A stretch of DNA of 64,000 bases from Bacillota bacterium. Lineage in GTDB: Bacteria > Bacillota > Clostridia > Acetivibrionales > Acetivibrionaceae. The position numbers and the translations under genes were made by a program. The stretch is from contig JAEWSG010000244.1 in the NCBI GenBank assembly GCA_023398495.1, positions 1 through 64,000 on the forward strand, in the 5' to 3' direction. Below the pieces are notes generated by a model. The model had not been told where the DNA came from, did not search any database, and saw only the letters and a list, made by a program, of their open reading frames with translations. This document shows, piece by piece, positions 55,734 to 64,000 of the stretch (positions are counted from its first letter, which is position 1; each line of letters opens with the position of its first letter).

Positions 55734-56847
55734 TTTGCTTCCACAGCTCCTTGATAATCTCGGTTACTTTCCCCAAATCTTCATCTGTCATCTTCGTATC
55801 AGAAGGCAAGCATATGCCATTCTCAAAGAGCTTCTCGCTTACATTGCTTCCAATATAATCATATTTAGAAAAGAATGGTTGCAAGTGCATAGGCTTCCAT
55901 ACCGGCCTTGACTCTACATTTCTTCCGTCTAGCGCCTCCATTATTTCAAGTGGTTTCACTGGACCATTAAGAGTCAAGCATGAAAGCCAATAGTTGGGCA
56001 CGTTCCAATCATTTATAGGCATAAATTGAACACCTTCAAGCCCACCAAGTTCTTTTTTATAAAACTCAAATATATACTTCTTCTTTTGAATTCGCTTTTC
56101 TAATACCTTAAGTTGTCCTCTCCCAATCCCTGCCACAATATTACTCATCCGATAATTAAACCCTAATTCACTATGCTGGTAATGCCTTGCTTTATCTCTC
56201 GCTTGAGTAGCCCAGAATTTTGTCTTTGCAATTTTCTCTTCATTATCGGATACGAGCATCCCGCCTCCTGAAGTAGTTATAATCTTATTTCCATTAAATG
56301 AAAATGTACCAAATTCTCCAAAAGTTCCGGTATACTTTCCTTTATAGCATGTACCCAACGATTCTGCGGCATCTTCCACAATAGGCACCTTGTATCTTTT
56401 ACAAATTTCGACAATCCTGTCCATATCTGCTGAAAGTCCATATAGATGAACCACCATAACAGCCTTTACATTTGGATATTTTTCAAAAGCCTTTTCAAGT
56501 GCATTGTGATCCATATTCCATGTTTTGTGATCACTATCTATAAATACAGGAATTGCTTTTTCATAAATAATAGGATTAGCAGTTGCTGAAAAAGTCAGGG
56601 ATTGGCAAAATACTATGTCTCCTTCTTTTACTCCTACTGCCTTAAGTGCCAAATGAATAGCTGCTGTCCCAGTTGTTGTAGCTGAAGCTGCCTTAGCTCC
56701 AACTTTAGCTGCAAGCTCATTTTCAAAAGAAGTAACATTTGGCCCAAGAGGTGCTATCCAATTTGTATTAAATGCTTCTTTAATATACTCCATCTCATAT
56801 CCTTCATCACTCATATGAGGAGATGACAACCAAACCTTTTCATCCAT
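55708..56847 (-). CDS. pglE: UDP-4-keto-sugar aminotransferase, PglE-like
   Basis: DegT/DnrJ-family enzyme with PLP lysine in FGTFSFNGNKIITTSGGGM (K188), which fits the PglE/LegC-type subgroup. MDEKVWLSSPHMSDEGYEMEYI at the N-terminus is typical of 4-aminotransferases. It should aminate the 4-keto product of the PglF-like enzyme. The end overlaps the PglC-like gene by 26 nt. Confidence 0.88.
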   Translation of the reverse strand: MDEKVWLSSPHMSDEGYEMEYIKEAFNTNWIAPLGPNVTSFENELAAKVGAKAASATTTGTAAIHLALKAVGVKEGDIVFCQSLTFSATANPIIYEKAIPVFIDSDHKTWNMDHNALEKAFEKYPNVKAVMVVHLYGLSADMDRIVEICKRYKVPIVEDAAESLGTCYKGKYTGTFGEFGTFSFNGNKIITTSGGGMLVSDNEEKIAKTKFWATQARDKARHYQHSELGFNYRMSNIVAGIGRGQLKVLEKRIQKKKYIFEFYKKELGGLEGVQFMPINDWNVPNYWLSCLTLNGPVKPLEIMEALDGRNVESRPVWKPMHLQPFFSKYDYIGSNVSEKLFENGICLPSDTKMTDEDLGKVTEIIKELWKQNENQKRIL

Positions 56848-56902
56848 TGTTTTACACTCCTTGTTTTGCTAATAACGTTTATATCATTGTTCTACTGCTC
56901 TT

Positions 56903-59900
56903 CTAATTAATTTGGGTTATCCTGACACTCTTTATTTCATAATTGTTCTCAATATATAAATGAAGCATATTTTTATCACTTTTATTAGAAACCAAAACTT
57001 CGGCAGAATAAACACCATCATTAAAATTCAACTGTTCAATTCTTTCGGACAGTCCAGGAATTCTATATGGTATTGACTTAATATTATCAGGATCTATAAG
57101 TTCAACTTCTATTTTGTATTGGTTGTTTTGTTCCAAGCCCAGATTCCTAGTGTATATATACGGTTTCTTTGTCATATCATTTTTCCCTATATTAAATGCT
57201 CCATTGTGTATTTTAGCATCAACAATTGACTTATCACTTACAGTCCATTGATCGGGAATACCATTGCTGTCGACATCCATATTAAAAATACTCTGAAACA
57301 CAAGGTTTTCTGTTTTAATTTCCTTTCCTGCTATTCCACTCTTTATATAGAACGCTTTTTCTAAATATGTTTGTGTTGTATCGTTAAAAATAAATGGTGA
57401 AAGATTTGATATGTTTACTTTTTTTGCTTCGTCAATTATGTTTAATACTTTTCCAATGAACTCTAGTCCCTTTTCATTATCTCCGTTTTGAAAATAGCTA
57501 CTAGCCATTATATAGTTTACGTAAGCCTTGTATTGCCATTGTGCTGGAACCAACCTCTTTAATTCTACTGATTTATTCACAAAGTCAATCCCTTTTTGTT
57601 TTTCATTTGTATTTAAATAGTATACACCTAGATTCAATAAAAGGTCAGAATTATATTTCGCATGTTTCTCTGCTTTTTTTGCCAATTCCTGTGCTTTATG
57701 AATATAGCTATTTAAAACAGCTTTATCTTTACTTGTTTTGTTCTCATCAGCTTGCTTTGAAGAAATTTCAATTTTTTTAATTAATATGTCTATAAATCCC
57801 AATTTAATATCTTGACGTGTAGAAATTGGGGCATATCCTGTGATATATTTTGTGTTTAAATAATCAAGTTCTGCAGACTTTTCAATTAACTTTATTGCAC
57901 CATCAAAGTCATTTTTTTTATACAACTCAAATGCTGTATTTGAATAATTATAAGCTGTCAAAAAAATAATAGGATAGATTAATACTACCGTAGCAATAAT
58001 GATCATTGCAACTGGATGAGCAAAAATTCCTTTCTTCAACCTGATCTTTAAAACTTCTATCAAGTTTTTTATATCTGATTTTACTTTACGGTTTTTACCT
58101 TCTCCCTTACTATCTACCAATAAATATTGTCTAACATTTATATTTAAAAATGCAATCAGTTGCCAAACCAACAGGTATATTGACGCCAATGAAAAATCAA
58201 AGTCTATAAATGAGTGAAAAAATAAAAATACTATTGATGTAAATACAGCAGATGTATAAATTTTTTCGTTTATATCCTCATTGTTAATTTTCTTTAGTAG
58301 TCTTATAAAACTAATTACTATTGATATAAGCAGTAAAACCAAAAACATTAAGCCCAAAAGTCCGGTTTCGACCACCACTTGCAATGGGTAGCTATGCGTT
58401 TGTGTAGACCAATATAAGTATGATTGATAATTGAAATTCAATATACTCCATGCTCCACCACCTGCACCTATTAACCACCAATCTTTAAAAATTTTAAATC
58501 CATCCTTAAAAAATACTAATCTAGTATTAAAACTTTTATCTGCAGTTATATTTTCAAATCTAGACAGAACTGATTCTACAAATGAAAACTTACGCTTCAA
58601 TACCAGCTGTTTAACTTCTTTGCCGCTATTTGCATCTATAACACTTACATTAATAAATTTTACATTTGTACCTGTATAATAATTTTGAAATGCTATAGTA
58701 ACTAATTCACTATTTTCAGGAACAGTAAATTCTATCTCTCTTTTTTCTACGCCATCTGTAATACTTTCTCTTTTTTCTACTATTACAAATTCATTCTCGG
58801 AATTTATTCCGCTTTCATCTCTACTTTTGATATATATTCTATATGCATATGAAGCATCTTTATTTTCCGACTTAGCATCTACATTATAATCAAGCCTATA
58901 CTTTTTGCCACTAATGAGCTGTAATGTTTTACTTTTTCCTATATAACCACTCTGTTCATTCATTTTATGACTTAATTCCAAGGGGACTGAGGCATTAACA
59001 ATATAATACAGAACTATAATCAATGTAATACAAATTACTGCGGTGCTAATTGAAACTATTTTTAAATTTACCTTGCTTAAAAGACTAATTGCAAAGTCAT
59101 CTGTATACCTAATAAAAAATGACACTAATATCCCAAGCAGAACTAATGGCCAAATAAAAACTTTATTTGCTTGCGAATTTGTAATAAATCCTGCCAAAGC
59201 AATTGAAAACGCAACTGATGTAATACCTACAGTAATTAAACTATAAAATCCTCTTAACTTACTTCCTTTTGGAAGTGTTATCAAAAATAATGCTACTGCA
59301 AACACTAATAGTATATATGCTCCCCTGCTTATTGTAAACACAAAGGTAGTAAGCAACACAAAGCTTGCAGCACTAGCTATAGATTTAGCCCATTTCCTCG
59401 AAGTTATAATCAAACTCTGTGCTACAAAAAATACTGCCATTAAATATGAAGCCAAGGCATTAGGGTATTGCATTGTTGAATGTATTCTTCCTCCAACAAA
59501 TAATCCAAAAAAGTTTATATTTAAATTTAAAGCCTTAAAAATGGAATTCAACACTTCAACAATTTTGCCACCAGTTACGCTATCAATACCTATAATACAT
59601 ACGCCCAATGCTGACGATACTATTGTCCAAAGTAAAAATTTTTTCTCTTTTTCACTTTTGACAAAATCTGATATCATTATAAAAGCAATAAAATACATGA
59701 CATACTTCAAAAATTCCGATACAGCCAATCTTTGACTTACAGCTGTAAACGATGTTACTAGATAAACAATTACCAATCCCAATGCAGCATATTCAATAGG
59801 AGTCTTTATTAGGGTATTTTCTTTTTTAATCAATTTATAAACTGAATATAATATAAATATTGAAAGCAAAATTATTTGTGTAATTAACTGTTCTGGTTCA

Positions 59901-60028
59901 AAATAAAGCCCCCTTAAATATGGCACATAAAACATTATGAATAATGTGCCAATCAACAAAATCATCTTAAATAAATCTAAATATTTTACGTTTACCTCAT
60001 TAGATAATTTTTTAGATACTTTACTCAT
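56903..60028 (-). CDS. giant O-antigen-ligase-like membrane protein with beta-sandwich and TPR regions
   Basis: Residues 1-345 hold about ten membrane helices with the Wzy_C signature region (GRIHSTMQYPNALASYL, about 175-192). A large extracytoplasmic loop (about 350-490) looks like a carbohydrate-binding beta-sandwich. The second Wzy_C part follows (WWLIGAGGGAWSILNFNYQSYLYWSTQTHSYPLQVVVETG). TPR-like helices (about 700-880) come next, and a C-terminal 130-residue module begins FNMDVDSNGIPDQW, a Ca/CBM-like pattern. At 1041 residues it is over twice the usual ligase size. It may be a polymerase, ligase or O-oligosaccharyltransferase for the local glycan. Confidence 0.75.
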   Translation of the reverse strand: MSKVSKKLSNEVNVKYLDLFKMILLIGTLFIMFYVPYLRGLYFEPEQLITQIILLSIFILYSVYKLIKKENTLIKTPIEYAALGLVIVYLVTSFTAVSQRLAVSEFLKYVMYFIAFIMISDFVKSEKEKKFLLWTIVSSALGVCIIGIDSVTGGKIVEVLNSIFKALNLNINFFGLFVGGRIHSTMQYPNALASYLMAVFFVAQSLIITSRKWAKSIASAASFVLLTTFVFTISRGAYILLVFAVALFLITLPKGSKLRGFYSLITVGITSVAFSIALAGFITNSQANKVFIWPLVLLGILVSFFIRYTDDFAISLLSKVNLKIVSISTAVICITLIIVLYYIVNASVPLELSHKMNEQSGYIGKSKTLQLISGKKYRLDYNVDAKSENKDASYAYRIYIKSRDESGINSENEFVIVEKRESITDGVEKREIEFTVPENSELVTIAFQNYYTGTNVKFINVSVIDANSGKEVKQLVLKRKFSFVESVLSRFENITADKSFNTRLVFFKDGFKIFKDWWLIGAGGGAWSILNFNYQSYLYWSTQTHSYPLQVVVETGLLGLMFLVLLLISIVISFIRLLKKINNEDINEKIYTSAVFTSIVFLFFHSFIDFDFSLASIYLLVWQLIAFLNINVRQYLLVDSKGEGKNRKVKSDIKNLIEVLKIRLKKGIFAHPVAMIIIATVVLIYPIIFLTAYNYSNTAFELYKKNDFDGAIKLIEKSAELDYLNTKYITGYAPISTRQDIKLGFIDILIKKIEISSKQADENKTSKDKAVLNSYIHKAQELAKKAEKHAKYNSDLLLNLGVYYLNTNEKQKGIDFVNKSVELKRLVPAQWQYKAYVNYIMASSYFQNGDNEKGLEFIGKVLNIIDEAKKVNISNLSPFIFNDTTQTYLEKAFYIKSGIAGKEIKTENLVFQSIFNMDVDSNGIPDQWTVSDKSIVDAKIHNGAFNIGKNDMTKKPYIYTRNLGLEQNNQYKIEVELIDPDNIKSIPYRIPGLSERIEQLNFNDGVYSAEVLVSNKSDKNMLHLYIENNYEIKSVRITQIN

Positions 60029-60058
60029 TGTTATCTCCTTTTGTCTTAGGTCTAAATG

Positions 60059-60583
60059 TTAAATGCAACCCGGTAAATCAATTAAATTACATCCAACCTC
60101 ACTCAACTTTTTAATGTATTCCGGTTGCCATGCAATTAATTTTAAATTATAAATATCAGATAAGCCTATAATTTCTTCAAAACTTTCCGTAACAATATGC
60201 TCTTTTCCAACACTATTTAATTTTATATTAATTAATTCCCTTAGATCATCTTTTTCTCCAAACACAACCACTTTATATCCGTCATAGCTTATGCTCTTTA
60301 AAAATTCCTCAATATTTAATTCTATTTCCTTCAAAAATGCGTACGCTTCAGAAATATATCTATAAGTCTCTTCAGATTTTCTTTTAATGCCCAATGAAGT
60401 TAAATGGTACATTATTGAATTTTTTGTTTTCTTCTCAAGTTTAATTATTCCCTTGTTTACCATGTGCTTAAGCAGCACATTTATGCTTCCTAATGATAAT
60501 CCCGTAGCTTTTGCCATTTCACGCTGTGTGATTTTTGGATCTGAATGCAATTTTCTTATTAAAAGTAATTCCTTTTCCATCAC
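60059..60583 (-). CDS. winged-HTH (MarR-like) regulator of the polysaccharide locus
   Basis: The N-terminal winged HTH (ELLLIRKLHSDPKITQREMAKATGLSLGSINVLLKHMVNKGIIKLEKKTKNSIMYHLTSLG) is of the EPS-associated MarR/HTH_24 type. A C-terminal alpha/beta region (YKVVVFGEKDDLRELINIKL) might bind a sugar nucleotide. It is the second gene of the operon, behind Wzz. The dyad at the operon promoter is a plausible binding site. Confidence 0.8.
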   Translation of the reverse strand: MMEKELLLIRKLHSDPKITQREMAKATGLSLGSINVLLKHMVNKGIIKLEKKTKNSIMYHLTSLGIKRKSEETYRYISEAYAFLKEIELNIEEFLKSISYDGYKVVVFGEKDDLRELINIKLNSVGKEHIVTESFEEIIGLSDIYNLKLIAWQPEYIKKLSEVGCNLIDLPGCI

Positions 60584-60620
60584 AAGATATACCTCTCAAT
60601 ATTAATCAATATAAATAATA

Positions 60621-61898
60621 TCAAGCCTTTACATAAAATGTGTTCTTGCATTTATCCCAATATTCTTTAACGAATACAAAACCAAAACTAGCCATAAATC
60701 CAAGTAAAGTACTTATAATAACTATTACTGATTTTTCTGGCTCAACAGGACTCTTTGGTGCTATTGCTTCCGATACGATAACTATACTTGATTTTCCTAT
60801 CTCAGCGGACTCTTTTATCATTGCTTCCTTATACTTTGCCTGATAAGCATCATAAGTTTGTTTATTAAGATCCATTTCATGTTGCAGCAAATCAAATTCC
60901 TGTTGCTTTGTAGCCAGTTCAGATTGTAATGTTTCTATTTCCTTTTGAAGTGATGCAATTTCTTTCTCTAAATTCTCGCTCTGTGCTGAGAGCGAAAATA
61001 CCTGAAGTTCCAGTTCATTTACCAGTCCAGATAGAGCAACATAAACTGCATTTATCTCTTCGTTGTTTAGCGATAAACTTGAAATATCTTTTGTGCTTAA
61101 CCCTGTCCTGTCCTTTATTAAGCCGCTTAATAAATCATCATTAACCAATGTCTTACTTGTAACAAGTGTTTTAGGAGTGCTCTTCATCAAACTTTGCCCA
61201 TGTTGTAATGACGACCTGGCAGCACCTTCATCAACTCTAACCTGAGCTGCTGTTGTCTTAAATTCAGTTATCTTTGTGAGTTTTGCCTCAAGCTCCAGTT
61301 TTAGCTCCTGAGGACCTCTTGGCTTAGCAAGGTATTCTCCAAGTTTTTTTGATGATTCAACCATATTTTCTTTTTCTTTTTCCATTTGATCTTTTATAAA
61401 CTTTGCTGAGTTTTCTGCTTGCTTTTTATTTGTATTCGTAACAAACTCAGTAAACCTTTTGCTTACCATATTTGCAATCTTTGCAGCCTGTTCAGGGTTT
61501 GTATCTTTTACACTTATGGTTATAAGGTTTGTCTTGTCAATAGCTTTAACTGATATTTTACTCGCAATAGCACTCAATGGAGTATTATCCATTCCAAGCT
61601 CTTTCCTCAAATAATGTAGTATTGCAGGTGCTTTTACCTGTTCCCTGTAAGTATCTATTGTCATTTGAGGATATTGCGATAAAGACGATACCAAATCTGT
61701 GAAATTGTTATCATCTTCTTTTGCTGATACATTTGTAATAGGCGATATCATTAACATAGTCTGAGACTCATAGACTGGTTGCAATACAAAAACTGCTATA
61801 ATAGCACTTAGTATAAAACAAACAGCAGTAACTATAGATATAATCCATTTCCCTTTTAGCATAATTTGAAGAACTTCTACAAAGCTTATTTCTTCCAT
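60621..61898 (-). CDS. wzz: Wzz-type chain-length determinant
   Basis: Two membrane helices (about 18-38 and 393-413) flank a long coiled-coil extracytoplasmic part, with the Wzz N-terminal SFVEVLQIMLKGKWIISIVTAVC and the pre-TM2 motif PKSPVEPEKSV. It sets polymer length together with the Wzy polymerase. No separate BY-kinase gene is in the window. GGGGG is 8 nt before the ATG. First gene after the promoter at 62.0 kb. Confidence 0.9.
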   Translation of the reverse strand: MEEISFVEVLQIMLKGKWIISIVTAVCFILSAIIAVFVLQPVYESQTMLMISPITNVSAKEDDNNFTDLVSSLSQYPQMTIDTYREQVKAPAILHYLRKELGMDNTPLSAIASKISVKAIDKTNLITISVKDTNPEQAAKIANMVSKRFTEFVTNTNKKQAENSAKFIKDQMEKEKENMVESSKKLGEYLAKPRGPQELKLELEAKLTKITEFKTTAAQVRVDEGAARSSLQHGQSLMKSTPKTLVTSKTLVNDDLLSGLIKDRTGLSTKDISSLSLNNEEINAVYVALSGLVNELELQVFSLSAQSENLEKEIASLQKEIETLQSELATKQQEFDLLQHEMDLNKQTYDAYQAKYKEAMIKESAEIGKSSIVIVSEAIAPKSPVEPEKSVIVIISTLLGFMASFGFVFVKEYWDKCKNTFYVKA

Positions 61899-61976
61899 TA
61901 CCTAACCCCCATATACTTTTCTTTTTATAACAATGATAATGTTTTGACAAAAGAATTGCAACTAATCCAATATGCT

Positions 61977-62027
61977 TGTTCATTATATGAACAGATTAAT
62001 TTTATATAATTAATCTGTTCATGTCAA
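61977..62027 (-). promoter_or_regulatory. promoter and dyad operator of the polysaccharide operon
   Basis: On the minus strand TTGACA (62022-62027) and TAAAAT (61999-62004) are exactly 17 bp apart, about 100 nt before wzz. A dyad with 13-bp perfect arms TGAACAGATTAAT/ATTAATCTGTTCA (61988-62000 and 62009-62021) covers the spacer and -10. A further half-site TGTTCAT (61977-61983) pairs with ATGAACA (61987-61993). This geometry suits repression; the likely binder is the winged-HTH protein of the operon. Confidence 0.7.
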
Positions 62028-62066
62028 ATAGAAATATTACTATCATTACTAATTTTATCACAGAAA

Positions 62067-62105
62067 TAAAAAAACTGGTAGGGATAACCCCTACCAGTTT
62101 TTTAT
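62067..62105. terminator. strong bidirectional terminator
   Basis: AACTGGTAGGG pairs with CCCTACCAGTT (11 bp, 5-nt loop) with A-runs before and T-runs after, so it works on both strands. It ends the Ig-repeat protein gene on the minus strand, 24 nt past its stop, and insulates the polysaccharide promoter. Confidence 0.9.
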
Positions 62106-62128
62106 TTTACTTTAATTTAGCACTTTGA

Positions 62129-64000
62129 TTAGTCAACTGTTTTTGAAAGATCAAAGTCAGCAAGTGCATTTTCACTTTCATCTACAATTGTTGGTTCAGG
62201 ATTAGCTAAGAATATAACTTGCACTTTCTTACCTGAATAGTCTCCATCAATTACAACTACAAGCTTAGCCGCTGCTTCTTCGTCCACATTTGATGTTGCT
62301 GTATTATCAGCAACTGCATCATAGTAGAAGATTTGAGCTACTTTTGTTGAACCATCAGCTTTAACTCTAAACTGAGCTAAATCAGTACCAAGAAGTTCTT
62401 CACCATTATCAAAAGCTAAGTTTTCAGTTAATTCAATGGTTACAACAGTACCTTCTTCATCATCATATACTGCTGAAGCAACTGAATCAGCTTTTGGAGC
62501 AAATCCGTCTTCAACTTCACCATCAGCAAATCCAGCGTCGATTTCCAATGGTTGTTCAAAAGCATTAACTGTGTTTACTTCATCTACAAGAGACAAATAC
62601 AATGTCTTACCTTCATATTTTCCATCTGAAGTAAGGTCAGCGTTTACAGTCAATATGATCTTATCATCCTTGTATTCAGCATCCCATGCATCAATATCAA
62701 TTGCAGCAGATCCTGTACCAGCTTTGATTACAAAGTCAGCTGGATCTATTGTTTTGCTGTTTACTGAATCGCCTTCTCCAAGTGTAAGTTCGATTTTGTT
62801 AGTACCAGTTACAACCGCTCCAGTTATTTCTGGTGCAGTAGGTGCAACATATGAACCTAAATCATAAGATTCTGTAACTATTTCGTTTCCAGCCAAGTCA
62901 GTTACTGAATCAATCTGTAAATAATCTATGCTGTCTACATCTACTGAATCGTCACCTTCATCAGTAGCAAATGCTAAGCATACAGTTTGACCATCTGACA
63001 ATAAATCTACGTCTACAAGGTCTTTATCCAGTGCATAAACTTTATTGTTTATGATATATGAATAACTTGTAAGAGCAGTTGCTGTATTAACGTCTACATC
63101 TTCACTGTAAGTTACATAGATTTCATTTCTGATTGGGGCAACAAACTCATCAGTCTCACCATCACCCTTACGGTATATTGAAGATACCTCTGGAGCAACC
63201 TGGTCGTCTATTTCTATTGTAACAGTTTGAGTTAATATTTCATTCTTTAAAGGATTGTTGTCTGCAACTTCGCTCATCTTCAAAGTGTGTTTCTCAGAAG
63301 CAAATGTTCCACTACCTGACTTAGCAAGAACAAGCTTAGTTTTTACGTCTTCACCACCATCACGATAGTATGTTGCAGGTGTAACAACAGATACTACATC
63401 ACCATCTGCATTTTTAAGTTCAAATTTACCACCTTCAAGAACTTCCTCGTTGAACTCAAGAACTATCTGTGTTTGGTTTTCTTTTATTTCATATCCAACA
63501 AATTCTGGTCTTTCTGTGTCATAAGCCGGGCTTACGCTGATTTCGAAGTCAACTTTGTTTCCACTGTAATCAGTAAGATCATCAATAGTTACTTTTCCAC
63601 CAGCTGTTGGTAGAGCATCTTCAATATCAAAAGTGATTGTTAATGTCTTATTGTCTTCAGCTAGTTTCACTTCAACTATTGTAGCACTTGTATTAGTACT
63701 AACATCAGCCTTAGCTGGAGCTACAACTTCTTCATTAAATTCGATAACAACTTTTGTCTGAGTAGCTTCTTTAACTGTACCAGTTGCAGCTGTAGTATCT
63801 TCAACTACCGCAAATTCAGTTTCATTAGCTTCGATTGCAAAATCTGCAAAGTCTTTTACCTTATTCTTTACAACCATCTTATGAGTACCTGCTGCCAAAC
63901 GAGTTGTCAATTTAAAGCTAACTGTTTTGCCATTAGCAGATAATTCAGGTTGTTTTGAACCGAACAATTTACCATCAATAGTGTAGTTTGAAATACCAGT
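62129..64000 (-). CDS. Ig-like-repeat cell-surface protein, 5' end outside window
   Basis: The frame is open to the window edge, so the first part of the protein, with any signal peptide or SLH domains, is not seen. The visible 620 residues are a chain of bacterial Ig-like domains of about 90-100 residues (LTITFDIEDALPTAGGKVTIDDLTDYSGNKV, then VVLEFNEEV-type starts). Very acidic composition and low Lys/Arg fit an S-layer or cell-surface protein. No SLH domain or cysteine-rich part is seen at the C-terminus (NALADFDLSKTVD). A strong ribosome-independent terminator follows. Confidence 0.8.
   Translation of the reverse strand, partial: TGISNYTIDGKLFGSKQPELSANGKTVSFKLTTRLAAGTHKMVVKNKVKDFADFAIEANETEFAVVEDTTAATGTVKEATQTKVVIEFNEEVVAPAKADVSTNTSATIVEVKLAEDNKTLTITFDIEDALPTAGGKVTIDDLTDYSGNKVDFEISVSPAYDTERPEFVGYEIKENQTQIVLEFNEEVLEGGKFELKNADGDVVSVVTPATYYRDGGEDVKTKLVLAKSGSGTFASEKHTLKMSEVADNNPLKNEILTQTVTIEIDDQVAPEVSSIYRKGDGETDEFVAPIRNEIYVTYSEDVDVNTATALTSYSYIINNKVYALDKDLVDVDLLSDGQTVCLAFATDEGDDSVDVDSIDYLQIDSVTDLAGNEIVTESYDLGSYVAPTAPEITGAVVTGTNKIELTLGEGDSVNSKTIDPADFVIKAGTGSAAIDIDAWDAEYKDDKIILTVNADLTSDGKYEGKTLYLSLVDEVNTVNAFEQPLEIDAGFADGEVEDGFAPKADSVASAVYDDEEGTVVTIELTENLAFDNGEELLGTDLAQFRVKADGSTKVAQIFYYDAVADNTATSNVDEEAAAKLVVVIDGDYSGKKVQVIFLANPEPTIVDESENALADFDLSKTVD

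Overview
The window looks like a chromosomal segment of a low-G+C, Gram-positive, endospore-forming anaerobe of the Clostridia. The support is the WalR-WalK-WalH-WalI-WalJ locus with rlmH, a Spo0E-like phosphatase, strong AGGAGG-type ribosome binding sites, A+T-rich spacers and an S-layer-type protein at the right edge. The species cannot be fixed from the sequence alone; relatives of Ruminiclostridium, Acetivibrio or Pseudobacteroides are plausible.

Region 1 (1 to about 22.67 kb) is an integrated, mobilisable element ending at the 3' end of a tRNA-Ser(GGA). Its right end carries a tyrosine integrase, a 58-residue excisionase and an unusual structured leader of about 330 nt. It has its own transfer functions: a MOB-type relaxase, a MobC-like protein and an oriT-like block of palindromes. 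Most of the rest looks like anti-phage cargo. This comprises a Gabija-like pair whose helicase is cut short, an integrase-fold zinc-ribbon protein paired with a DUF3883 nuclease, a BsuBI/PstI-type restriction-modification system, a DUF262 plus HEPN pair, and a 765-residue nuclease-NTPase fusion. A separate cargo operon encodes an alpha/beta hydrolase, a multi-TM histidine kinase and a response regulator fused to an XRE-type HTH. A matching palindrome lies at the promoter of that operon and again behind it. The left end of the element was not found and probably lies outside the window.

Region 2 (22.7 to 36.9 kb) is core chromosome: a lipoprotein, a LacI-family regulator, a GntR/ABC-2 operon with a clear palindromic operator, then the wal operon (walR, walK, a secreted protein, walH, walI, murA, walJ, rlmH), and a divergent Spo0E-like gene.

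Region 3 (36.9 to 61.9 kb) is a surface-polysaccharide locus read on the minus strand from a well-formed promoter with an overlapping dyad at 62.0 kb. It holds Wzz, a winged-HTH regulator, a very large O-antigen-ligase-like protein, two polymer-precursor pathways, glycosyltransferases, a polymerase and a MurJ/Wzx-type flippase. PglF, PglE, PglD and PglC homologues predict UDP-N,N'-diacetylbacillosamine and its transfer to undecaprenyl phosphate. WbpA, B, E, D and I homologues predict UDP-ManNAc3NAcA, with a WbpG-like amidotransferase. Right of the locus, behind a strong terminator, is the 3' part of an Ig-like-repeat cell-surface protein, a possible acceptor for the glycan (inference).
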